Shown: in pieces, positions 45,491-54,304 of the stretch
Position numbering within the stretch: the first letter of the stretch is position 1
Layout of the letters: each line of letters opens with the position of its first letter
Source of the DNA: Micromonospora sp. WMMD1120
GTDB lineage: Bacteria > Actinomycetota > Actinomycetes > Mycobacteriales > Micromonosporaceae
Direction: 5' to 3'
DNA length: 64,000 nucleotides
Assembly: GCF_029626235.1 (NCBI RefSeq)
Contig: NZ_JARUBO010000005.1
Coordinates: 4,994,001 to 5,058,000, forward strand
Translations under genes and position numbers: made by a program
Notes under the pieces: model-generated
Told to the model about the DNA's origin: nothing
The model's input: the letters and a program-made list of their open reading frames with translations, nothing else
The model's database searches: none

Positions 45491-46381
45491 ATGACGAGAC
45501 TGCGCGCGCTTGTCGCGCTGGCAGCGCTGGTCGTCGCCGCGGGGTTGGTGGCGGTCGTTCCGCCCACCGCCGCGTCGGCGGCGGACTGCTCGACGCCGTG
45601 GCAGGCCTCGGCCGTCTACTGGGGAGACGCCCGGGTCTCCCACAACGGCCGCAACTACCGGGCGAAGTGGTGGACCCAGAACGAGACGCCGCCCGGCACG
45701 ACCGGCGTCTGGGAGGATCTGGGGGCGTGCGGGGGAGGGACCACGCCGCCCACCAACCCCGGGAGCTTCGTGGTCAGCGAGGCCCAGTTCAACCAGATGT
45801 TCCCAGGTCGCAACTCCTTCTACACGTACGCCGGGCTCGTCGCCGCGCTCAGCGCCTACCCGGCCTTCGCGCGAACCGGTAGTGCCACCGTCCAACGCCA
45901 GGAGGCCGCGGCGTTCCTGGCCAACGTGCACCACGAGACCGGCGGGCTGGTGTACATCGTCGAGCAGAACACCGCGAACTACCCGCACTACTGCGACCCC
46001 GGTCAGCCCTACGGCTGCCCCGCCGGTCAGTCCGCCTACTACGGGCGCGGGCCGATCCAGCTCAGCTGGAACTTCAACTACAACGCCGCCGGCAACGCCC
46101 TCGGGCTGCCGCTGCTGACCAACCCGTGGCTGGTGCAGACCGACGCCGCGGTGGCCTGGAAGACCGGAATCTGGTACTGGATGACCCAGAACGGTCCGGG
46201 CACCATGACCGCCCACAACGCCATGGTCACCGGCGCCGGCTTCGGTCAGACGATCCGCAGCATCAACGGCTCCATCGAGTGCAACGGCGGCAACCCCGCC
46301 CAGGTGCAGAGCCGCGTCACGAAATACCAGCAGTTCGTCGGCATCCTCGGCGTGTCCGCCGGCGCCAACCTCTACTGCTGA
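45491..46381 (+). CDS. Secreted GH19 chitinase with N-terminal CBM5/12
   Basis: 296 residues: signal peptide to about 31, a CBM5/12 chitin-binding module (CSTPWQASAVYWGDARVSHNGRNYRAKWWTQ, about 33-80), a Gly/Thr/Pro linker and a GH19 domain from about 92. Catalytic acid Glu149 lies in HHETGG and the second Glu158 in IVEQN; YYGRGPIQLSWNFNY is the family signature. It inverts and cleaves beta-1,4-linked N-acetylglucosamine polymers and is the common Streptomyces-type antifungal chitinase. The ATG has GGAAGGAG upstream. Confidence 0.95.
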   Translation: MTRLRALVALAALVVAAGLVAVVPPTAASAADCSTPWQASAVYWGDARVSHNGRNYRAKWWTQNETPPGTTGVWEDLGACGGGTTPPTNPGSFVVSEAQFNQMFPGRNSFYTYAGLVAALSAYPAFARTGSATVQRQEAAAFLANVHHETGGLVYIVEQNTANYPHYCDPGQPYGCPAGQSAYYGRGPIQLSWNFNYNAAGNALGLPLLTNPWLVQTDAAVAWKTGIWYWMTQNGPGTMTAHNAMVTGAGFGQTIRSINGSIECNGGNPAQVQSRVTKYQQFVGILGVSAGANLYC

Positions 46382-46386
46382 TCCGT

Positions 46387-46421
46387 GGCCGGGCCCCGAC
46401 GCGCCTCGTCGGGGCCCGGCC
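46387..46421 (+). terminator. Hairpin terminator after the chitinase gene
   Basis: GGCCGGGCCCCGACG at 46387-46401 pairs perfectly with CGTCGGGGCCCGGCC at 46407-46421 around five bases, starting six bases after the stop. Confidence 0.85.
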
Positions 46422-46631
46422 CGCGCGTGGCACGGGTGTGCGCGCCACCGACCGTTGACAGGGCGGCGGTACGACCGGAACTATCAGCGGACAGTTCACC
46501 GCCCGGACGCTCGTTGACCTTCAACCGGTATGACAACGATGTCAGGGCTGGACGACGCACCACCACCCGCTCCATCCCGCCCAGACCTTCGACGCGCTCG
46601 ACCTGGTTCGAGTCGAAAGGCTCCGTCCCTC

Positions 46632-49600
46632 ATGTCACACATCCCCCGTACAGCCCGCCTGCTCGCCGCGACCACAGCCGGCCTGCTGCCGCTGGGCCTG
46701 CTCGTCGCGGCGCCCCTGGCGCAGGCGGCCCCCACCCCGCCGGTGCCCGGGACCTTCACGTCCTCGTTCGAGTCCGCCGACCCCCAGCCCGCGACGAGCA
46801 CTGTGGAGACCGGGGCGAACGGCGCACCGCTCCAGGGCAACCTCAGCGGTACGGTCACCACGCTGCCCGGCAGCCTGCTCGGGCAGGTCGACGCGGTGAC
46901 CGCCAGCGCCGAGAACCCGCCCCGGGAGACCGCCGCGAACCTCGCCGACGACGACTCCTCGAGCAAGTGGCTCGTGTTCCAGAGCACCGGCTGGGTGACC
47001 TACCGGTTCGCGAAGCCGGTGACCGTCGCGCGCTACTCGCTGACCTCGGCCAACGACGCGCCGAGCCGCGACCCCAGGAACTTCGTCGTGCAGGGGTCCA
47101 CCGACGGTGACTCGTGGACCGACCTGGACGAGCGCTCCGGCGAGACGTTCAGCGGCCGGTACGCCACCAACAGGTACAGCTTCACCAACACGACCGCCTA
47201 CACCTACTACCGGCTCACCGTCACCGCGAACTCCGGCGACTCCCTGCTGCAACTCGCCGACTGGAACATCAGCGACGGCTCCGACGTCCGTCCACCGGCG
47301 ACGCCGATGGTCAGCGAGGTCGCCGGCGGCCCCAACGGTGGCTACACCACGAAGCCGGACGTCGGCTTCACCGGGCTGGCCGCGCTGCGCTACTCCGGCG
47401 GCGCCGAGCGCGCCGGCCGGGCGTACGCGACGAACAGGCTGTTCGACGTCGACGTGCCGGTCGGGCCGAAGACCCGGCTGTCGTACAAGATCTTCCCCGA
47501 GTACACCGGCGGGGACGGGCAGTACCCGTCCACCTACGCCGCCGTCGACCTGCGCTTCACCGACGGCAGCTACCTGAGCGCACGCTCGGCGGTGGACCAG
47601 CACGGCTACCCGCTCACCCCCGCCGGCCAGGGCGCGTCGAAGGTGCTCTTCGCCGACCAGTGGAACCTGGTGCGGGTCGACCTCGGCACCGTCGCGCGCG
47701 GCAAGACGATCGACCGTGTCCTGCTCGCGTACGACAACCCGCGGGCCACCGAGGACACCCGGTTCCAGGGTTGGCTCGACGACATCGAACTGCTGGGCAC
47801 GCCACAGTCGATCGACGGCGGCACGCTCACCAACTACGTCGACACCCGGCGCGGCACGAACTCGACCGGCGGCTTCTCCCGCGGCAACAACCTGCCGATC
47901 ACCGCGGTGCCCAACGGCTTCAACTTCTTCACCCCGGTGACCGACGCGGCCTCCGACTCCTGGGAGTACGAGTACCACCGGATCAACAACGCGGCCAACC
48001 TGCCGATGTTGCAGGGGCTCGCGATCTCCCACGAGCCGAGCCCGTGGATGGGTGACCGCAACCAGATGTCGGTCATGCCGGTCGTCGGCGGGGGACCGCT
48101 CACCGGTACGCCGGCCAGCCGCGCTGTCGCCTTCCGCCACGACGACGAGACGGCCCGCCCGGACCTCTACCGGGTCACGCTCCAGAACGGTCTGGTCGCC
48201 GAGGTGACGCCCACCGACCATGCCGGGATCATGCGGTTCACCTTCCCGTCCGGGTCGGCGACCGGAAGCCTCGTCTTCCACAACGGCACGTTCACCATCG
48301 GCACGGACGGCACGCTGACCGGCTGGGTCGACAACGGCAGCGGCCTGTCCGCCGGCCGGAGCCGGATGTTCGTGTCCGGCGCCTTCGACCGGGCGCCGAC
48401 CGCGTCCGCCGCGACGTCGGCCACCTTCGACACCACCACGAGCCGTACGGTGACGCTGCGTCTCGCGACGTCGTTCCTCTCCGTCGAGCAGGCCGGCCGC
48501 AACCTCGACCTGGAGGTCACCGGCAGGAGCTTCGACGAGATCCACGCCGCCGCCACGGCCGCCTGGACCGATCGGCTCGGACGGGTCGAGGTGCGCGGAG
48601 CCACCGAGTCGCAGCTGGTCAGCATGTACTCCAACCTGTACCGGCTGAACCTCTACCCGAACTCGCAGTCGGAGAACACCGGCACCGCCGCCGCGCCGCG
48701 CTGGCAGTACGCGAGCCCGGTCTCCGCGCCGACCGGCGCGTCCACGCCGACCCGGACCGGCGCGAAGGTCGTCGACGGCCAGATCTACGTCAACAACGGC
48801 TTCTGGGACACCTACCGCACGGTGTGGCCCGCCTACGCGCTGCTGTACCCGGACGTCGCCGCGAAGATCTCCGACGGGTTCGTCCAGCACTACCGGGACG
48901 GCGGCTGGATCGCCCGCTGGTCGTCCCCCGGCTACGCCGACCTGATGACCGGCACCAGCGCGAACGTGGCCCTGGCCCAGGCGTACCTCACCGGGGTCAA
49001 GCTGCCCGACCCGCTCGCGGCGTACGAGGCGGCGGTCAAGGACGCGACGGTCGCGTCCGGGCGCAGCGCGGTCGGGCGCAAGGGCATCGAGACCTCGCTG
49101 TTCCTCGGCTACACGCCGACGTCCACGGGGGAGTCGGTGTCCTGGGCGTTGGAGGGCTTCATCAACGACTACGGCATCGGCAACATGGGTGCGGCCCTCG
49201 CCAAGGACCCGGCAACGCCCAAGTCGCGGCGTGCGCAGCTCCAGGAGGAGTCCCGCTACTTCCTGGAGCGGGCCCGCAACTACGTCCACCTCTTCGACCC
49301 GAAGACGAAGCTCTTCCAGGGCCGCGACGCGGCCGGCACCTTCCTCGCCGGTGACCCGCTGGACTGGGGTGGCGTCTACACCGAGACCAACGGGTGGAAC
49401 TTCGCGTTCACCGCACAGCAGGACGGCCGGGGCCTCGCCAACCTCTACGGCGGGCAGCAGGCGCTGCGCGACAAGCTCGACGCGTTCTTCAGCACCCCGG
49501 AGAACGCCGACCGCCCCGGTGGGTACGGCGGCGTCATCCACGAGATGCTCGAAGCACGCGCGGTGCGGATGGGTCAGCTCGGCATGAGCAACCAGCCGTC

Positions 49601-52235
49601 GCACCACATCCCGTACATGTACAACTTCGCCGGCGCCCCGGCGAAGACCCAGGCGACGGTACGGGAGATCCTGCGGCGCCTCTACGTCGGCAGCGAGATC
49701 GGCCAGGGCTACCTGGGCGACGAGGACAACGGCGAGATGTCGTCCTGGTACGTCCTCAGCTCGCTGGGCATCTACCCGTTGCAGGCCGGCTCGGCCGAGT
49801 GGACCATCGGTTCGCCGCAGTTCACCCGGATGACGGTGCGGCGCAGCAGCGGCGACATCGTGGTCAACGCCCCCGACAACAGCACGACGAACATCTACGT
49901 GCAGGACGTCACTGTCAACGGCAAGAAGCAGCGTGGCCTCTCACTCGACGTCGCCGCGCTCGCCAGGGGCGGCACCATCGACTTCCGGATGGGCGCGAAG
50001 CCGTCCTCGTGGGGCACCGGCCGCAACGACGCCCCACCGTCGCTGACCAGGGGTGACGAGACGCCGAAGCCGTTGCAGGACGTGACCGGCCCCGGTCTCG
50101 GCACCGCGACCGCCACCGGCGGCCAGGACGCCTCGACGCTGTTCGACGACTCGTCGACCACGCAGCTCACCTTCGCCTCGGCGACCCCGCAGATCACCTG
50201 GGCCACCCGGGGCGGCAAGCAGAAGCCGAAGCACTACACGGTGACGTCCGGGGCGGGGGTCGGCGATCCGGCGGACTGGCGGCTCCAGGGCTCCAACGAC
50301 GGGATCACCTGGACCACACTCGACTCCCGCACCGACCAGGTGTTCGCGTGGCGCAACCAGACCCGCCCGTACCAGATCGACAGGCCGGGCCGGTTCGCGC
50401 AGTTCCGCCTCGCCGTCACCAGGACGGTCGGCGCGGAGCGGACCACCCTCGCCGAGGTCGAACTGCTCGCCGGGGGTGACCTCGACCTGGGCGGCGGCGA
50501 CATCGCGGTGACCGCCGCGACCGACGTGCAGGCGACAAACGGCGTACCCGTCTCGGTGCCGCTGGCCACCGTCACCGGCGGCAACGCCGACGGCTACCGG
50601 GCCACCATCGACTGGGGTGACGGCACCCCGGTCACCGAGGGCGCCGTGACGCCCAGTTCGCGGGCCGTCTACCGGATCGGCGGCTCGCACACCTACGCCA
50701 CGCCGGGCTACCACCAGGCGACCGTCACCGTCACCGACGGCGAGACCCAGAGCGCCGCGACGGTCGGCGTCCAGGTGGGGTACGCCCCGACGTCCGGCCT
50801 CCGCGCCGCGTTCGACAGCGTCTGCACCGGCGACGAGGGCGCCCTCGCGGCGGACTGCGACGCCAAGACCTGGGCGTACTCGCGGGCCGCCCTGGCGGCG
50901 GGCGGGGTGACCCCGGGCCAGCGTCAGCAGGTGCCGGGCACGACGCTCGGGTTCACGATGCCGGCGGTCCCTGCCGGGCAGCCGGACAACGCCACCGGCA
51001 ACGGGGCGACCATCGCTCTCGACCTGCCGGACGACGCCACCAGCATCTCGTTCGTCGGCGCCGGGACGCAGGGCAACCAGAGCACCACCGGCACGGCGAC
51101 GTTCAGCGACGGCAGCACGGCCGGCATCCCGATCCAGATGAGCGACTGGACGCTCGGCGGCAACGCCAACGGCACCCCGTCCTACGGCAACGTCATCGTC
51201 GCCAGGACGGCGTACCGGCTGCACGGCACGAGCCGCGACGCCGCCCAGCCGTTCCTGTTCGCCACCACGCCGTACCAGATCCCGGCGGGCAAGACGCTGG
51301 TGTCGGTGACCCTGCCGACGCAGACCGGGGACCCACGCTCGGCGGGTCGGATCCACGTGTTCGCGGTGGCGGACGACGGCACGCCGGCACCCGCGCTGGC
51401 GACCGTCGCGCCGAAGGACCAGACGGCGAAGGCCGGGCAGGTCCTCACGGCGGACCTCGGTTCGGTGGGTGGCGGCGTCCCCGGCGCGGCCGGCTACCGG
51501 GCCCGCGTCCAGTGGGGTGACGGCACGGCCCCGCAGGACGTGACGATCGGCGCGTCCGGCGCGATGAGCGGGCAGCACAGCTACGCCCGGGAGGGCACCT
51601 ACACGGTGCGGGTGACCGCGTGGGACACCCTGTCGAGCAGCACCGGCTCGTTCACCGTGACGGTGGTGGGCGCCGGGGCGCAGCCGACGATCGCGCTCGC
51701 CGCGAGCGGCACCGTCCGCGCCGGCGCCGCGATCATCGTCGAGGGCCGTGGATTCGCCGCCCGCGAGCAGGTGACCGTCAGCGTCGGCGCCGACCCGGCC
51801 CGCACCACGACGGTCGCGGCCTCCGCGACCGGCGCGGTTCGCGTCTCGGTGCCGGCCGCGGGGAACGCGCGACCGGGACGGTACGCCGTCACCGCGACCG
51901 GCGCGTCGTCGCGTACACCGGCCACGGCCACCGTGCGGGTGACCGAGCAGGTCCAGGCGTCGGCCTACCGACCCCGGATGGTGCTGACCAGCACAGCGGG
52001 GCCGCGCGGCACGGCGATCACGCTGGACGGTTCCGGGTTCGCGCCGAACGAGGCGGTCACTGTCGTCTTCGGCGACGGGCTGAGCGCCCGGACCGTACGC
52101 GCGAACGGGGACGGTGTCCTCGCCGGGGCGACGGTGAGCGTTCCGGGATCGGCGAAGGTCGGCGCGACGCGCGTCACGGTGACCGGCGCGACGTCGGCGA
52201 CGGAGGTGTCCCGACCGTTCACCGTCACCCGCTGA
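46632..52235 (+). CDS. Secreted multimodular GH92 alpha-mannosidase
   Basis: 1867 residues from ATG 46632 (GAAAGG upstream); earlier in-frame Met codons precede the signal peptide. Order: signal peptide to about 32; F5/8-type C galactose-binding-like domain (about 87-214); a linker sandwich; GH92 catalytic region (about 396-1127) with NNGFWDTYRTVWPAYALLYPD, HHIPYMYNFAGAP and GDEDNGEMSSWYVLSSLG; a second F5/8C domain (about 1150-1280); PKD-like (WGDGTPVTEG, about 1322-1383); a second carbohydrate-binding-like block; another PKD (WGDGTAPQD); and two IPT/TIG-like repeats to the end. GH92 enzymes are calcium-dependent exo-alpha-mannosidases acting on mannan or N-glycans. The tail probably binds glycan or cell wall. 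Confidence 0.92.
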   Translation: MSHIPRTARLLAATTAGLLPLGLLVAAPLAQAAPTPPVPGTFTSSFESADPQPATSTVETGANGAPLQGNLSGTVTTLPGSLLGQVDAVTASAENPPRETAANLADDDSSSKWLVFQSTGWVTYRFAKPVTVARYSLTSANDAPSRDPRNFVVQGSTDGDSWTDLDERSGETFSGRYATNRYSFTNTTAYTYYRLTVTANSGDSLLQLADWNISDGSDVRPPATPMVSEVAGGPNGGYTTKPDVGFTGLAALRYSGGAERAGRAYATNRLFDVDVPVGPKTRLSYKIFPEYTGGDGQYPSTYAAVDLRFTDGSYLSARSAVDQHGYPLTPAGQGASKVLFADQWNLVRVDLGTVARGKTIDRVLLAYDNPRATEDTRFQGWLDDIELLGTPQSIDGGTLTNYVDTRRGTNSTGGFSRGNNLPITAVPNGFNFFTPVTDAASDSWEYEYHRINNAANLPMLQGLAISHEPSPWMGDRNQMSVMPVVGGGPLTGTPASRAVAFRHDDETARPDLYRVTLQNGLVAEVTPTDHAGIMRFTFPSGSATGSLVFHNGTFTIGTDGTLTGWVDNGSGLSAGRSRMFVSGAFDRAPTASAATSATFDTTTSRTVTLRLATSFLSVEQAGRNLDLEVTGRSFDEIHAAATAAWTDRLGRVEVRGATESQLVSMYSNLYRLNLYPNSQSENTGTAAAPRWQYASPVSAPTGASTPTRTGAKVVDGQIYVNNGFWDTYRTVWPAYALLYPDVAAKISDGFVQHYRDGGWIARWSSPGYADLMTGTSANVALAQAYLTGVKLPDPLAAYEAAVKDATVASGRSAVGRKGIETSLFLGYTPTSTGESVSWALEGFINDYGIGNMGAALAKDPATPKSRRAQLQEESRYFLERARNYVHLFDPKTKLFQGRDAAGTFLAGDPLDWGGVYTETNGWNFAFTAQQDGRGLANLYGGQQALRDKLDAFFSTPENADRPGGYGGVIHEMLEARAVRMGQLGMSNQPSHHIPYMYNFAGAPAKTQATVREILRRLYVGSEIGQGYLGDEDNGEMSSWYVLSSLGIYPLQAGSAEWTIGSPQFTRMTVRRSSGDIVVNAPDNSTTNIYVQDVTVNGKKQRGLSLDVAALARGGTIDFRMGAKPSSWGTGRNDAPPSLTRGDETPKPLQDVTGPGLGTATATGGQDASTLFDDSSTTQLTFASATPQITWATRGGKQKPKHYTVTSGAGVGDPADWRLQGSNDGITWTTLDSRTDQVFAWRNQTRPYQIDRPGRFAQFRLAVTRTVGAERTTLAEVELLAGGDLDLGGGDIAVTAATDVQATNGVPVSVPLATVTGGNADGYRATIDWGDGTPVTEGAVTPSSRAVYRIGGSHTYATPGYHQATVTVTDGETQSAATVGVQVGYAPTSGLRAAFDSVCTGDEGALAADCDAKTWAYSRAALAAGGVTPGQRQQVPGTTLGFTMPAVPAGQPDNATGNGATIALDLPDDATSISFVGAGTQGNQSTTGTATFSDGSTAGIPIQMSDWTLGGNANGTPSYGNVIVARTAYRLHGTSRDAAQPFLFATTPYQIPAGKTLVSVTLPTQTGDPRSAGRIHVFAVADDGTPAPALATVAPKDQTAKAGQVLTADLGSVGGGVPGAAGYRARVQWGDGTAPQDVTIGASGAMSGQHSYAREGTYTVRVTAWDTLSSSTGSFTVTVVGAGAQPTIALAASGTVRAGAAIIVEGRGFAAREQVTVSVGADPARTTTVAASATGAVRVSVPAAGNARPGRYAVTATGASSRTPATATVRVTEQVQASAYRPRMVLTSTAGPRGTAITLDGSGFAPNEAVTVVFGDGLSARTVRANGDGVLAGATVSVPGSAKVGATRVTVTGATSATEVSRPFTVTR

Positions 52236-52247
52236 CAGTGGTGGACT

Positions 52248-52279
52248 CGTGGGCGGGCCGTGCGAACGGCCCGCCCACG
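52248..52279. terminator. Bidirectional hairpin between GH92 and phosphatase genes
   Basis: CGTGGGCGGGCCGT at 52248-52261 pairs perfectly with ACGGCCCGCCCACG at 52266-52279 around GCGA. It is 12 bases after the GH92 stop and 4 bases after the convergent phosphatase stop. Confidence 0.85.
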
Positions 52280-52283
52280 GCGG

Positions 52284-52871
52284 TCATCCGATGGGCGGGC
52301 CCAGCCTCAGCTGCCACCGGGTGCCCTGACTGGTGAGCCGGACGACGGCCAGCGGCTCGACGTCCACCTGCCGGTACGTCGCCAACGGCAGGTCGAGAGC
52401 GTGGACCACCGCGAGCCGGATCACCAGGGGATGGGTGACCGCGACGGTCCGCCGGCCGCCGGTGATCCGCTCGTCCAGCCAGCGGCCGATCCGATGCCGC
52501 ACCATCGTGACGGACTCACCGCCGTGCGGTGCGGCGTCCACGCTCGACATCCACTCCCGCAACACCAGCGGTTGTTCGTCGGCGATCTCCTCGAACGACC
52601 GTCCGGCCCAGTCACCGTAGTCACAGTCGGCCAGCGCCACGTCCTGCGTGGGTGGCAGGCCGAGGGCGACAGCCGTCTGGGTGGCGGCCACCGCCGGACT
52701 GCAACCGACGGTGTCGTAGACGCCGAGCGGCGCCGCCCGGCCCGACTCGGCGAGGGCGCGAGCGGCCCGCCGGCCGCCCTCGTCCAGGGCGTCGTCCATC
52801 GCGCCGAAGCGGGCCCGACGAAGGGCGGCGGTGTGACCGTGGGCGACCAGCCGGAGGCTGGTCGCGGTCAC
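52284..52871 (-). CDS. Degenerate histidine-phosphatase-family protein of the cbt locus
   Basis: 195 residues starting at GTG 52871, which overlaps the CbtA stop as GTGA; an upstream start at 52910 would overlap cbtA by 43 bases. The fold is that of histidine phosphatases, but the motifs are eroded: LVAHGHT instead of RHG, SPAVAATQTA lacking the usual Arg, and VAVTHPLVIRL in place of the second SHG. APHGGESV and the YGDWAGRSFEEI stretch are kept. I recall similar degenerate members beside cbtA in other actinobacteria, so erosion may be normal for this subfamily. A link to cobalt or cobalamin metabolism is inferred from position. Confidence 0.75.
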   Translation of the reverse strand: MTATSLRLVAHGHTAALRRARFGAMDDALDEGGRRAARALAESGRAAPLGVYDTVGCSPAVAATQTAVALGLPPTQDVALADCDYGDWAGRSFEEIADEQPLVLREWMSSVDAAPHGGESVTMVRHRIGRWLDERITGGRRTVAVTHPLVIRLAVVHALDLPLATYRQVDVEPLAVVRLTSQGTRWQLRLGPPIG

Positions 52872-53638
52872 GTGCTCGGCAGGGCGTCGGTGGAGGACCG
52901 GCGTCGCCACTCACTGTGCATCAGGGCCGCGAAGAACAGGCCGATCCCGGTCCAGAGCACGACCTGTGTGCCGAGGGAGGCCAGCCGGAAATCCCACAAC
53001 AGGGTGGCGGGGAAGTCGTCCGGAACCTCCTGGAAGGAGGGCATCACCACGTACGACACCGCGGCGACCAGGAGGAACCCGCCCACCCCGGCGGCCGCGC
53101 GCTGCCACGTCGGCGCCTGGGCGCCGACCGACCGGTAGCCCAGCGAGCCCGCCCACACCGCGACCAGACCGAGCACCACCATCAGCAGATAGGTGATGGT
53201 CCGTTGGTTGATGGTGGCCGGGTCGCCGACCGCCGGCGGGTTCGCCGGGTACTTGAGGAACGGCACGAGCACCGCGCCGACCAGCGCCGCGCCGGCCAGC
53301 AACAGGCCCGACCGGCCGTCGTCGTAGCTGCGCCGGCGACGGGACAGCAGGACGTACGCGGTGGCCAGCAGACCACCCATCGCGGCACCGAACAGGCCGG
53401 TCGCCAGGAACAGGCCACCACGTTGACCGGTGCGGCTGACCAGGGCGTCCTCGTGGTCGTGCGCGCCCGCGGCGGGCTCGGCGTGGCTCGCCGCCTCCTC
53501 GATGGCGATGGCCGCTTCAACCTGCGGCTCGCCCACGACGTACGCGAACGTGCCGGCCAGCAGGCCGGCGATCAGACCGGCGAGCAGACCACGGACGAGG
53601 ACGGCGAGGAACGGGGGAGCGGTGGTGGTCAGTGGCAC
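52868..53638 (-). CDS. cbtA: CbtA-family cobalt transporter subunit
   Basis: 256 residues from GTG 53638, with about five to six membrane helices (VRGLLAGLIAGLLAGTFAYVVG; GLFLATGLFGAAMGGLLATAY; FAALMH near the end) and a His-containing loop (AHDHEDAL) typical of CbtA. CbtA with CbtB forms a predicted cobalt uptake system controlled by B12 riboswitches. It overlaps cbtB by ten bases and the phosphatase by four, so all three are translationally linked. Confidence 0.9.
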   Translation of the reverse strand: MPLTTTAPPFLAVLVRGLLAGLIAGLLAGTFAYVVGEPQVEAAIAIEEAASHAEPAAGAHDHEDALVSRTGQRGGLFLATGLFGAAMGGLLATAYVLLSRRRRSYDDGRSGLLLAGAALVGAVLVPFLKYPANPPAVGDPATINQRTITYLLMVVLGLVAVWAGSLGYRSVGAQAPTWQRAAAGVGGFLLVAAVSYVVMPSFQEVPDDFPATLLWDFRLASLGTQVVLWTGIGLFFAALMHSEWRRRSSTDALPST

Positions 53639-53832
53639 GGAACACCCAGCAGGTGCCGGCCGTCGTGCATCACCTCGTGCAGGTACATCCCGCTGCGGGA
53701 GACCGCCCCCTGGTCGAAGGCGACGAGGTAGGCCAGCAGGGTGAGCACGGCGACGGTCGCGAGGACCGTCCACAGCAGACGGGCGGAGCCAGCGGGGCGC
53801 GCTACCGGGTGGGTGGAAGCGGAGCTAGACAT
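53629..53832 (-). CDS. cbtB: CbtB-family cobalt transporter subunit
   Basis: 67 residues with one membrane helix (LLWTVLATVAVLTLLAYLVAF) and the characteristic His-rich end YLHEVMHDGRHLLGVPCH, which probably binds cobalt. GGAGAGG lies upstream of the ATG, next to a GGGGA/TCCCC hairpin (53850-53866) in the riboswitch leader that could mask it. It is the first gene of the cbtB-cbtA-phosphatase operon. Confidence 0.9.
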   Translation of the reverse strand: MSSSASTHPVARPAGSARLLWTVLATVAVLTLLAYLVAFDQGAVSRSGMYLHEVMHDGRHLLGVPCH

Positions 53833-53881
53833 GGTCGACGAACCTCTCCGGGGATGACGCGTCCCCATCGCAAGGCTGCGG

Positions 53882-54006
53882 ACGACCGAGCGTCCTGGCT
53901 CGCGGCCCCATGGTGCTCGGTGCCGCTCACAGTGGCGCGACCGCGCCGGATTCGAACCGGCTTCCCTCGCGTCGCCGCAGATAGTGGCCTGACGGTATCG
54001 GTGCCG
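53882..54006 (-). ncRNA. Cobalamin riboswitch of the cbt operon
   Basis: Reading the minus strand, GGGAAGCCGGTTCGAATCC, then GCGCCACTGTGAGC (with the conserved GCCACTG, 53930-53936) and AGCCAGGACGCTCGG (the B12 box, 53886-53900) occur in the order and spacing of a cobalamin riboswitch. It ends about 50 bases before cbtB. Adenosylcobalamin binding should shut off cobalt uptake. Boundaries are approximate. Confidence 0.92.
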
Positions 54007-54304
54007 AACCGGGCGGTCAACCCGGCTCCGCACCCGAGCGCATCATTGTTCGTCGATGCGTGGTGATTCGCCCCGGGTTTCCGGGGGCGCGTCGTCGGCG
54101 GGCGAGCGGCTCCGGTTCCGCCGTCCTCGGCCGAATCGTCATACCAAAAGGCCCGTTCCGCCGCCCCGCCTGCGGCCTCCGCGCAGCCTGTGACCGCTAA
54201 CATGGTCGATCTGCCAGCGCACGTCGACGGTCCGGACTGACCGGCCTCTCGACCGATGGTGCAGCGGGGTGTGGGGTGGACGGGAACGTGACGGGGCGGG
54301 TCCG
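54007..54304. other. Intergenic region upstream of the cbt riboswitch and the lactonase gene
   Basis: 298 bp that should hold the promoters for the cbt leader (minus) and the amidohydrolase (plus). I see no gene or clear dyad. The only AT-richer stretch is 54138-54152. Confidence 0.35.

Noticed and set aside
53940..53965. tRNA-like T-loop sequence GGTTCGAATCC on the minus strand
   Set aside because: The surrounding sequence does not fold as a tRNA. The element is part of the cobalamin riboswitch, with GCCACTG and a B12 box in the correct positions.
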